Source of the DNA: Cyanophora paradoxa
Lineage: Eukaryota > Glaucocystophyceae > Cyanophorales > Cyanophoraceae
Length of the DNA stretch: 39,603 bases
Direction of reading: 5' to 3'
Assembly: GCA_004431415.1 (NCBI GenBank)
Contig: QPMI01000366.1
Coordinates: forward strand, 1 to 39,603
Part shown: piece by piece, positions 11,030-19,331 of the stretch
Numbering within the stretch: position 1 is the stretch's first letter
How the letters are laid out: the number at the start of each line of letters is the position of its first letter
Program-made: the position numbers and the translations under genes
The notes under the pieces: generated by a model
Seen by the model: the letters and a program-made list of their open reading frames with translations, nothing else
Databases searched by the model: none
Told to the model about the DNA's origin: nothing

Positions 11030-12040
11030 TCAACCATAGGCCGGCTTGCGTCGGCTTGCGGGCCTTGGGGACGGCTCCGTGTTTCTTCATAGTGGTATGC
11101 TTAAGGAGTGCGCGCGCACCTCCGCCTGCTCGCCGCCCCGCGCCTCGAACTCCCCGATCGCGAGCTCGAGCCCCGGACCGGATCCCCGCAGCAGGCTCCG
11201 GACCGATCCGCTGCCCGTCCGGACTCTACCTCGCCGCGAACGCTCGCCTCACCTTGCGGGGCGCTTGCCTCATGATATCGATCACGGACTGGCGGGCGCT
11301 GGCCGCGTGAACGTGGCCCGCCGGCGCCGCAGCGCCCCGGCCATGTCTCGCGGCCACACCTCGGCCGCGGCCCGCCCGCCCTTGAGCTCGCCCAGCGTCT
11401 CGTCCAAGGCCTTCCTCAGCGCCTCCCGTCCGGGCCCCGCATCCGTGGCCCATATATGGCCAGCAACGTGCGGCGCGGGGCGATCGCCTCGAGCTCCTCC
11501 TCCTCCCGGCGCGGCCCCGCGCCGGCCCGCGAGACCCTTGAGCGGCCCTGCTGAAGGTTGCCCCCCCTCGCCCCGCCGTCTCTCCCTGCCTCATGGTGCT
11601 CGCAGGGCCAGAAGACGATGGTGGGCCGGCCCCAGATGGCCCCCGGGGGGCCACGGGCCCCGGCACTGCTTCAACTCAGCCCGCTTGAGCACGCGCCGGC
11701 ATGAGTCCCCCGGCGGCCGGCGCCCCCATTAGTGGGCGAGTGGCGGGCTGGCGTCCGCGCTTGTTGCAGAAGATCGTCAGCACCGCCTGCTCCAGCTCCA
11801 GCTCCAGCACCCTGCCCCCCCGCCCGCCGCCTCAGGGGCCGGCGGGGAGGGGCGGGGGCGCCGGGGCGGGGCGCCGCCGCGCCGGCCCGCCGCCGGGGGC
11901 GGTGTGCCTGAAGAGCTCGTCGAGGGAGGCCGCGGAGCGGCGGAGGGCTGGAGGGCCAGTGGAGGCGGCGAACGAGTCCACGTAAGAATCGGTAAGATTC
12001 GTAAGAGTGATTTAGTCAATTGCGACGCTTCGACACTCAC
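11030..12040 (-). CDS. Possible unrecognised spliced gene on minus strand
   Basis: Weakly supported. A minus-strand start near 12040 (MSVEASQLTKSLLRIL) lies close to segments that read like exons: DSFAASTGPPALRRSAASL (about 11980-11920), ELELEQAVLTIFCNKR (about 11805-11755), IWGRPTIVFWPCEHHEAG (about 11640-11590) and SVIDIMRQAPRKVRRAFAAR (about 11285-11226). They are separated by Pro/Arg/Gly low-complexity sequence. The CNKR and WPCEHHE segments hint at cysteine and histidine clusters, but I cannot name a family. It may also be a decayed gene. Confidence 0.25.
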
Positions 12041-12295
12041 AGAGGTACGTGTCTTCGAATGAATTCTGGTGGGAATGATCGAACACGAGTAATTATATTA
12101 ATTACGCAAAATATATATATATATATAGTTAATTCTAACGGTTTAAACAAAACTTCAAATTACATATGCTGCATATATATGCGCCTTTTTAGTATATATA
12201 GGCTAGATATATAGCATGCATTACAATTTCCTTTTTTAAATCGACGGGCTTTGTAATTTAAATTCTTCCGCGCCAGTGCCGATCCCTATCGTCAA
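12041..12295. other. AT-rich island, no gene
   Basis: About 200 bp of AT-rich DNA with alternating TA tracts (atatatatatatata near 12108) and microsatellite-like tata repeats, inserted between GC-rich blocks. Nothing coding is supported. Confidence 0.5.
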
Positions 12296-12830
12296 TCGAC
12301 GACACCGACTCGAGCTCGGCGACGAGTCGGCGTCGAGTCGGCGTCGACTCGGCCGCGGCGACCGTCGCGGCGTCGATCGCGACGTCGCCGCCGACTCGCC
12401 GGTCCGTGACCGTCCGTCCGACGGTCGGACTCCGGGACAGACTCGGAGTCTCGGACTCCGTGACAGGCACTGACAGCCACTGAGTGGCACTGACAGGCCG
12501 CAGGCCCGCAGGGCCGCAGCCAGCAGGCCCGCAGGGCCGGCGGGCCGCGCCGGCGGCGCGCCGGCGGCCCCGGCGGCCCGGCGCAGGCGCGCGCGCGCGG
12601 CGCGCGGCGTCGACGCTGTCCGCCGACTCGGGGCGCCGAGTCCGATCCGCGGCTGCGCGCTATATATATGCGCGGCAGCCTGCGCCCCGGCGCCGCGGCG
12701 CGTCGACGTCGACGCCCGCGGCGCCCGCGGCCGGCGCGCCGCCGGGCCGGCGCCGGCGCCGGCGCCGCGCCCCGCCGCGGGCCCGCGGCCCGCGCGCGGA
12801 CCGTCACGGCGTACCGGTATGCGATTGCGA
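12296..12830. repeat. Dense GC-rich inverted repeats
   Basis: A block built from short palindromic words: gagtcggcgtcgagtcggcgtcgactcgg near 12323, a region of cggactcc and its complement near 12420-12460, ccgcaggcccgcagggccgcag repeats near 12497-12540, and gccggcgcgccggcgg near 12540-12770. Open frames exist in several phases on both strands, which is expected of such composition and not evidence for a gene. Confidence 0.6.
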
Positions 12831-12892
12831 ACCCATGCCCGGCGGCCGCACACTTTTAGCTTTGACAGGCCCGAGCCGCCCGACCTGCGGCA

Positions 12893-12958
12893 GTACTAGC
12901 TATATAGCGCTAGCTATAGTACTAGGCTACTAGCTAGTATAGCTATAGCCTATACTAT
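12893..12958. repeat. CTAG/GCTATAG palindrome cluster
   Basis: A 66-bp stretch composed almost only of tagcta, ctatag and actag words (gctatatagcgctagctatagtactaggctactagctagtatagctatag). It can fold into several alternative hairpins. It resembles the CTAG-rich first 40 bases of the window. Confidence 0.6.
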
Positions 12959-14140
12959 GGTAGTGCGTAGCTCAGAAGTGCTGCTGGTGCATGTGGATCG
13001 GCGCCGAAACTATCATCGTCCTCAGCTCGATCATCGGATCATCTGCCAGGCCTAGGCCTATAGCCGCTGAGCCGCTGAGCTAGGCTGGCGCCAGCGCCGG
13101 CCATGTTTCGGACAGCCTGGCAGCATTCGCATGCGGAGCGCCCGCGAGCTCGTTCGGGTGATCAGAGCTTCCTGAAGCCAGCGCATATATATGCGTGTAT
13201 GTGCATCGCCATCTCAGCTGGACTCTCGAGTGACCGCGGCGGGTGCGCAGGCGCCGACGTGCACGTGTAGCTATAGGCCTCGCTTTCTTGCCTTCGAACC
13301 GCGCCCGCGGCTGCCTTAAGCTTACACGGGCTGCCGACAGGCTGCTGACAGTTCTAGCTTGTGCATGTGCCAATTTCGCAAAGGAGCTAACAAGTAACCA
13401 TCCGATCGATACTGGTGAGATGGGGCCCGGGGCCGGAGCTTTTCGCGCCGGACCGTCGGATAATGGCGCCCCCGGCCCGCTTCGCGCGCGCCTCTATAGC
13501 TAACGCGAGGCCCGCGCGCCCCAGGAACGCAGCGAAGGGGAGATCATGCAAGCTGCAAAGAGGTCCTGAGGCCAGCACCTCAGGATCCTTATGATCAATT
13601 GCAAGAGGGCGCGCAACGGAGGGAGGCGGCCGCGTAATCAGCTCAACAGCAAAATGCCACCAATGATCATGAGGTATGCTTGATCAATTGCAAGCTGCAG
13701 ACTCGACTTCTCATTGCGGCTTGTGCTGATGGCCTCGGAGGGCTTCCAGCTGCAAGCCTGGACAGACAGAAAGGGGGGTCGCTCCCAGGACCACGTGGCG
13801 GGGACGGAGCAGCGGCGTCGCCTTCCCTGCGCCGAGCGTCTGCAGCGGAGACTATGCTGCTTGTCTTGTGCATGGCATAAGGCGCGAGCCTCGGGGACGA
13901 AGAGGGAGGGATCCCGATCGCACCATGGCCAGTACAAGTACTGCCGCCCTCACCGGGTCCCCCGTGATGCGCTTCAGTCATCCCTTCGGTGCCCTGCCTG
14001 CGAGCGGCACTGCGCCTGATGCAAGCCCTCACGCACACTTCCCACACGCGCAGCACGAGGAAGATCGCAAGTTTCACGTGCACGAAGCCGAGTCGCCGGG
14101 CGGAGGACCCCGCCTCTGCCGTCCTTGGACATCAGAGTGC
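12959..14140. other. Gene-poor stretch
   Basis: Several open frames of 60 to 150 codons occur on both strands, but none has recognisable domains, consistent codon bias or a convincing splice pattern. A 14-bp word, tgatcaattgcaag, occurs twice (about 13592 and 13680). I see no RNA gene. Confidence 0.45.
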
Positions 14141-14149
14141 GTCTCAGGG

Positions 14150-14490
14150 GTGGGGTGCGGGGGGAGGGGGGAGGGGGAAGACGGGGAGGGGCGGGAGGGG
14201 GAGGGGCGGGGGGGGGAGGGGGGAGGGGGCGTGCTGGGGAGGGAGGGGGCGTGCTGGGGAGGGGGGAAGAGGGGTGTGTGTGGAGGGACGTCCTTGGACA
14301 ATCGCTAGGCGCCGGTGGCCAGGGCCATGGGGAAGGGGGCAGAAGGGGAGGGCGGGAGAGGGGGATGGGGTAAGATTGCCCTCGACGAGAAAGAAGAGAA
14401 GACCTAGGGGGGCGACGTCGACGTGTGAGGGGGTGGGAGATGGGGGGAGGGGGGGGCGGGGGGGGAGGGATTGGGGGGGATTGGGGGGAA
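14150..14490 (+). repeat. G-rich purine tract
   Basis: About 340 bp of runs such as ggggagggg and gggggagggggg on the plus strand, with only short interruptions. It ends roughly 90 bp before the start codon of the secreted protein gene. Many G-runs of three or more at close spacing could form G-quadruplexes or triplex DNA. Confidence 0.75.
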
Positions 14491-14577
14491 TTGTGACAGG
14501 GTGAATTAACCGTGTGACCGCAGCACCTACAGAGGCCTAGGGGTCGAGAGGATTCGACAAGATGCGGGCAGTTGACA

Positions 14578-15828
14578 ATGCATATGCTCGTTGCCTTCAG
14601 CTTGATCTGCCTGCTATTCGCGAACGTGGACATGGCCAACGCGCAAGTATCAGCAACAATATCAGCCGCAATTGCTACCTCCACGGCACCCACAGCGACC
14701 ACAACGAGTGCAACGTTTGCGTGGACATTTACGTTTGCAAGGACACAGGGAACCGGAACTCCTCCGACGATTACTGTGACCTCACCAAAAGGCACCTGCG
14801 CCCATCCGTACGGCGTGACAGCGACCCAGACACACGTGACAGGCAGCGCTACTACAAATACAGGCTCATGGACGTCTTCTGCCCTCGCATACAGCTCCTT
14901 TCCGGAAACGGGTACTGCCCAGCAGCTCTCCTGCGCCGTGACCTTCACCGCTTCATGCTCAACGTGCACAACTACTGGTACTTTCACTTGCACTAACTGC
15001 GTTGCGGGTTCTTGTACGCTTTCAACGACTACTCCAATTACGCTTACGAACTGCGTGAGTAACACATTAACCCTCTCAACAACTCTCACTGCAGGTGGTC
15101 TCTTTATTTGGCTTTTGAAAAGCACGTGAGTTATCTAACGAGCCCTGCAGTGAAAACAATCACAGCGATTGGTTCGCCAACGGTTACGACTGCGAGCACT
15201 ACCAGCGTCAACGTTGGATCGGTGACCGTCACGCAATCATCTACCCCGACAACGCTGTACACGAACGCATTCCAATCTGTAACATGCACAAGCAACTCCA
15301 TTTCAGTGATTGTCGGCCCGACCGCGCTTGCCAGCACGGCAACCACAACTGCGGCTGTCAATGGCGCATCGTCGGCTTTGTGGGCCACTTCATCGTACCC
15401 CGTCAGCTGCAGGGTCACCGTCACCTACTCATACAATGGTACGATCACCAGCTCTGCAGTTTCAACCACTGGTGAGCGCCTTTAAATTTGCACGTCAGTT
15501 CATAAATGCATGTTGCAGTTGCCGCAATTCCTCACCGTCGCAATTGCTCCAGTTCCTTTCAAGACCGCATCGTCCTTGACATTCGGGACGCTCTTGGCCG
15601 CATCGACCACTTCAGTAACAGTCCCGTTCAGCTGGACGCTCTCGACGGGGTACGCGGCTTCCCCAACGTACGGCAGCTTGACTGTTACTTGCTCGGGATC
15701 CCCCGGAAGTGGCGTCGAGGTCACGAAGACAGGGAGCACGGTTCTTTCAGCCGGAGCCAGCAGCGCCTCTTTGGATGTGACTGGGTTTCCGGAATTGAGC
15801 TCACCCTACACAATATCGTGCTCCTCAG
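14578..15828 (+). CDS. Secreted Ser/Thr-rich surface protein, truncated at 3' end
   Basis: The protein starts with a signal peptide (MHMLVAFSLICLLFANVDMANA; cleavage likely after ANA). It continues with very Ser/Thr/Ala-rich, beta-strand-like sequence with spaced cysteines. Similar extracellular repeats follow in later exons: SPTVTTASTTSVNVGSVTV, a YPVSCRVTVTYSYNGTI end, then ASSLTFGTLLAASTTSVTV and a SSPYTISCSS end. One intron fits well as GT-AG from about 15469 to 15553; the splice near 15050-15150 is unresolved. The coding sequence breaks off in the middle of a repeat that should continue after YTISCSS, exactly where the AT-rich hairpin starts. I infer that a mobile element interrupts it. 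Such proteins are usually cell-wall or glycocalyx components; no specific function can be named. Confidence 0.6.
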
Positions 15829-15903
15829 CACACATATGAATATTCATATTTTAATCCCTCGGCGTTCCGCCTCAGGATTAAAATATGAATATTCATATGT
15901 GTG
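15829..15903. repeat. Perfect 29-bp inverted repeat at the host/element junction
   Basis: Arms 15829-15857 and 15875-15903 are exact reverse complements (cacacatatgaatattcat and on, ending aatcc). They flank a 17-nt loop that contains its own 4-bp stem (ggcg/cgcc). Each arm also contains a 16-bp palindrome, atatgaatattcatat. It lies precisely where host coding sequence stops. It could be a hairpin end, part of a terminal repeat, or a small fold-back insertion. Confidence 0.9.
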
Positions 15904-15911
15904 ATTCGATG

Positions 15912-16129
15912 TTATATCAATAAAATCGATTAATTTATTTGAATTTTCACATGAATTTTCATATTTTTAAATGCATTTTCAATTAATTTAATCGATTTTA
16001 TATCGATAAACTCGATTAATCGATATTGTATCTTAATTGTAGTTAATCGGAATTATATCTATAACTTCGATTAATCTTAATTGAATCCTAAATGAATCTA
16101 ATCGGAATTATATCAATAAATTCGATTAA
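15912..16129 (+). repeat. Four iterons of TTATATCnATAAnnTCGATTAA
   Basis: Related 22-bp words start at 15912, 15998, 16053 and 16108. The last three are exactly 55 bp apart and part of a longer imperfect direct repeat. Repeats at a viral end could serve as an origin or integrase-binding region, but no function is shown. Confidence 0.7.
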
Positions 16130-16181
16130 ATCATGTTCTTTTCCTATTAAATCAATTAAATATTTAACTTTGTTACCATAA

Positions 16182-17010
16182 GTGGTCTAAGTTGACTCAC
16201 TTTTCATAAACATTTTGAACTCTTAGTCTCCTTGAATTTCTTAAGATGACTCAACTTAGTCAACTTAGTCAACTTTGTTACCATAATCAATCAGGGTGGA
16301 CTCACTTTTAGATCAACTTTGAAATTTCAAGCAAAATCAACTTATATTTCAAAAGTGGATCTTCTAAGTGGACTCATAATGTTCACTTTGTGATACATTT
16401 AAGTTCTTATGCTTACTGTATATGGTCAGGGTTGACTAAGTGGGGGGAGTTGACACATTTTTCAAAATCTTTTATAGAATATTCTTTGGATCTCAAAATT
16501 TCCTCTGAAATTTGAGTCAACTCAACCCACTTAGTCAACCTTAGCATTGAAATGGTCACATTTTTATATACATTTACTCCTTTTACGATTAATATGAATC
16601 AACCATGAGTCCACTTAGTATTAAATATTAATCAATGTAAATATAAACAAGGGGATTAAGAGGAATGCTTATTGAATATGGTCAGGGTGGACTCACTTTT
16701 TCATACAAATCGAATTCCCAAGTAAATTTGACTCTAAATTGTTAGGTGGATCTTCTAAGTGGACTCAAAATGTTCACTTTGTGATACTTGTTAGCTCAAA
16801 TCCTTACTGTTTATGGTCAGGGTTGACTAAGTGGGGGGAGTTGACACATTTTTTCAAATCCTTTTTAGAAAACTTTAGGTCCCAAATATTTCCTGTGAAA
16901 TTTGAGTCAACTCAACCCACTTAGTCAACCCTTGCATTGAATTCGTAACAAAATCCATATACTATTACTACTTTTACGATTAATATGAGTCAACCTTGAG
17001 TCCACTTAAA
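16182..17010. repeat. Array of GTTGACT/AGTCAAC elements spaced about 80 bp
   Basis: Two tandem modules about 391 bp apart share the same order of elements. A direct element, gtggatcttctaagtggact, is at 16355 and 16746. gttgactaagtggggggagt is at 16431 and 16822. An inverted version, gagtcaactcaacccactta, is at 16514 and 16904. A third form, gaatcaaccatgagtccact (or gagtcaaccttgagtccact), is at 16596 and 16987. Neighbouring elements are 76 to 83 bp apart. Further single copies lie to the left, near 16182 and 16247. A third, partial module is at 22637-22818. Confidence 0.8.
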
Positions 17011-17640
17011 TATAAATATAATATAATAGGGGGAATCTAGGGGAGATGCTTACTAAATGCAGTGTTAGATTGATGATTTCACATATGTAATCACGATTAT
17101 CTCTAAAGTAGATTTGGGTTGATTATTCGATGTTATCAGGTGATTGAGTTGATAAGTATTTGATGTAGATCTTTAACTCTTTCGTTATAATCGAATTTAA
17201 TCGAATTAGTTTTGAATTTTCAAAATCGGTTTAATCGTAATAGCGATGTATACACATCGAGATTCGTAGATGTGATTGCAATTTATTGTTATGTATGATA
17301 TTGGTGATTATATTGAATCGTTGGTGTATCGATTTGATAACTTCCTGGTGATCTGTATTAAAAACTCACGTTTAATGGATTTTAATCGAATTTAAAATCA
17401 AAATTCAAAATCGGTTTCATCGCGATTTGGAGTCACAGGTATCGAAAATCCTAGATGTGATAGTAGCGCTGTGACCGCCTTAAAATGCTCGATTTTATGA
17501 CGTTTTAAGCGCATCGATTTGAGCATGTGGTGTTGAGATATCGTAGCAAACGTGAATAGTGAGTTTCTAGACGGGTACAGCATTAATCTAGAAAAAACCG
17601 CGTTTTTTTTTTACTTTTCAAGTTTCACGGCGAACGAAGT
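17011..17640. other. AT-rich non-coding stretch
   Basis: No gene is supported. It contains an imperfect direct repeat of an aattttcaaaatcggtttaatcg-type sequence (about 17213 and 17401). Near 17589-17612 an A-run/T-run inverted repeat (aaaaaaccgcgttttttt) could form a hairpin. A similar one (gaaaaaacgagtttttgcc) is at about 17917-17935, beyond the tRNA-like sequence. Confidence 0.5.
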
Positions 17641-17642
17641 AA

Positions 17643-17717
17643 AGGTTCCCGGTCGGATTTGAACCTCGTAGTTCTGAGTCAGTAATCTAGCGCTTTATTG
17701 TCTGAGCCAAAAACGGC
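17643..17717 (-). pseudogene. tRNA-like sequence, probably degenerate
   Basis: On the minus strand an A-box-like TGGCTCAGACA is followed about 40 bp later by a perfect B box, GGTTCAAATCC. Between them is a seven-base loop, TTACTGA, flanked by imperfect five-base arms, which would give anticodon ACT. The T stem and acceptor stem pair poorly, so a functional tRNA is unlikely. It may be a tRNA pseudogene or a tRNA-derived promoter. Minus-strand T-runs lie about 50 bp downstream. Confidence 0.3.
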
Positions 17718-17942
17718 TTGCCATCTAGTCGACTCCTGGGCTAGTGTTTCACCAAGTCTACTATGGCAAGTGACTTTTGCATCTTCAAACTGTTATATCT
17801 CATCACCAGATCATCAAAACGCAACGTTCTGCATATCGCTGTGAAGCGCTTGATAAGATCTACAAGACTATGTGTATATCATGTGCATATATGTATATCA
17901 GTCATACATATATTTGGAAAAAACGAGTTTTTGCCTAGCAAA

Positions 17943-19328
17943 CTAGCTAGTTTTGGTCCTTTCTCTTAGTGTTCTCTGAGGTTTAGGGGCTGTATATGAC
18001 TCCTTAGTAGTCTGAAAGTCATTATACCATCTCTGGCTATTAACCTCAGAAAGTTTCTGTGTCCCTGCTATAGTGAGCTTTTTGAGTTCCCTATTAACCT
18101 TGCCAGTCTTCTCCTTTCTAGCCTCTATCAAAGGCTTATCTGGGACTTCATTAGCAGCTTCTATGCCTTCTCTCCTTATAGCAGCATCAACCTTGGCTTC
18201 CTCTTTGGCTTGCTCTAATGCATCCACTGTAGGGGTTTCTAGATATTCAACTGAATTCACAGGCAACAGCTCATGGAAAGCAAACCTGTTATCTATGATC
18301 TCACCAGTGGGACTCCTTAGCTTAAACTTAAAGCCTTCCCTACTATCAACAGTGTAAACTATCCTAGACCAATTGTTACCCTGTTTGGCAAAGGGGTTCT
18401 TCTCAACTTTCACTCTAACAAACATGCCAGGCTGCATGGTATCAAGGTAAGCTATTGATTTCTTGAATCTTTCATCTTCTAATCCCACTATATACCTATA
18501 ATGCTCCTCTGTAGTTTCGCCTGGCTTCATCTTAGTAGCTGAGTGGACTGTATTATTGTAATTATACTCAATATCACCTAACACATCAAAGAATCTAGCT
18601 GTGTTATTAGCTATGCAGTAGTTTGTGATCAGTCTCTTAATCTGCTTGTTAAAGGCTTCAATTCGACCTTGGCTTCTATGGTCAGCAGTTCCACTCACTT
18701 GGTGTTCTATGAATTTACTAGATAAATACTCCTGGAATATTCGATTTTGGAACTCACTCCCAGCATCTGATTGAACTTTTACTATGGGTCTTGCCACTCT
18801 CATTTCAAGCTGCTTAAATGCAGCCAATGTAGTGAGAGCTGATTTATCTCTTATAGGTATAATATACCCAGTTCTCAGTGTTGATTCCATTGCAGTCATA
18901 AATGTATCATAGCCATTGTTTTGTTTCTTATAAGCTGGGAAAAAGAGCAAATCAATCACATAGGTATCAAGGGGTTGCCTAATTGGGACCATGGGATCTC
19001 TCTTTCTAGATATAGCAGGTGCATTGATCTGAACAACTTCTTGTTTTTTATAGAACTCTTGCAACTGCTTATAGGATTCATCTGGTAACTCAGCCCTCAT
19101 AGCTTGAAGCCCTTTATAACCAGTTCTCACATCATAGAATCTCTTGGCAATCTTGCTGGTTTCTTTCACTGCAATAGCAACTGGGATCTCTACTGGGACA
19201 AGCTCTTTCATCTCTGACTTTTTTACAATTCGAGATTCCCCCTTTTCCTCCTTTGGAATTGTGATGGGCAGTAGGTTACCTTGCAGTTGCTCAGTGGTTC
19301 TCCTAACTATTCTTCCAGTTGCTGGCAT
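17943..19328 (-). CDS. Retroviral-type (rve) integrase, DD35E
   Basis: The enzyme joins the ends of the element's DNA to the host chromosome. The 461-residue frame is intact. The catalytic triad of the RNase H-like core is visible: Asp126 in YVIDLLFF, Asp188 in VQSDAGSEFQ and Glu224 in SQGRIEAFNKQIKRL, with exactly 35 residues between the second Asp and the Glu. This is the classic DD35E spacing. A basic, beta-rich C-terminal part (VYTVDSREGFKFKLRSPTG) resembles the small barrel that follows the core in Polinton and retroviral integrases. No N-terminal HHCC zinc finger is evident. The end of the protein is Lys/Glu/Arg-rich. It starts 3 nt past the stop codon of the polymerase gene, so the two are probably expressed together. 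ttttaattaagag precedes its ATG. Confidence 0.92.
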   Translation of the reverse strand: MPATGRIVRRTTEQLQGNLLPITIPKEEKGESRIVKKSEMKELVPVEIPVAIAVKETSKIAKRFYDVRTGYKGLQAMRAELPDESYKQLQEFYKKQEVVQINAPAISRKRDPMVPIRQPLDTYVIDLLFFPAYKKQNNGYDTFMTAMESTLRTGYIIPIRDKSALTTLAAFKQLEMRVARPIVKVQSDAGSEFQNRIFQEYLSSKFIEHQVSGTADHRSQGRIEAFNKQIKRLITNYCIANNTARFFDVLGDIEYNYNNTVHSATKMKPGETTEEHYRYIVGLEDERFKKSIAYLDTMQPGMFVRVKVEKNPFAKQGNNWSRIVYTVDSREGFKFKLRSPTGEIIDNRFAFHELLPVNSVEYLETPTVDALEQAKEEAKVDAAIRREGIEAANEVPDKPLIEARKEKTGKVNRELKKLTIAGTQKLSEVNSQRWYNDFQTTKESYTAPKPQRTLRERTKTS

Positions 19329-19331
19329 CTC

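Noticed and set aside
12484-12933. 149-codon plus-strand frame in the palindromic block
   Set aside because: Composition is almost only Arg, Ala, Pro and Gly from GC palindromes, with no domain or splice support.
17398-17583. Small minus-strand frame in the left non-coding region
   Set aside because: It lies over an imperfect direct repeat and has no neighbours or upstream motif suggesting expression.
17643-17717. Functional tRNA gene
   Set aside because: T stem and acceptor stem mismatches are too many, although both internal promoter boxes are present.
17943-19328. Integrase as part of an LTR retrotransposon
   Set aside because: No reverse transcriptase, gag or LTR is present, and a protein-primed PolB gene lies 3 bp away, as in Polintons.
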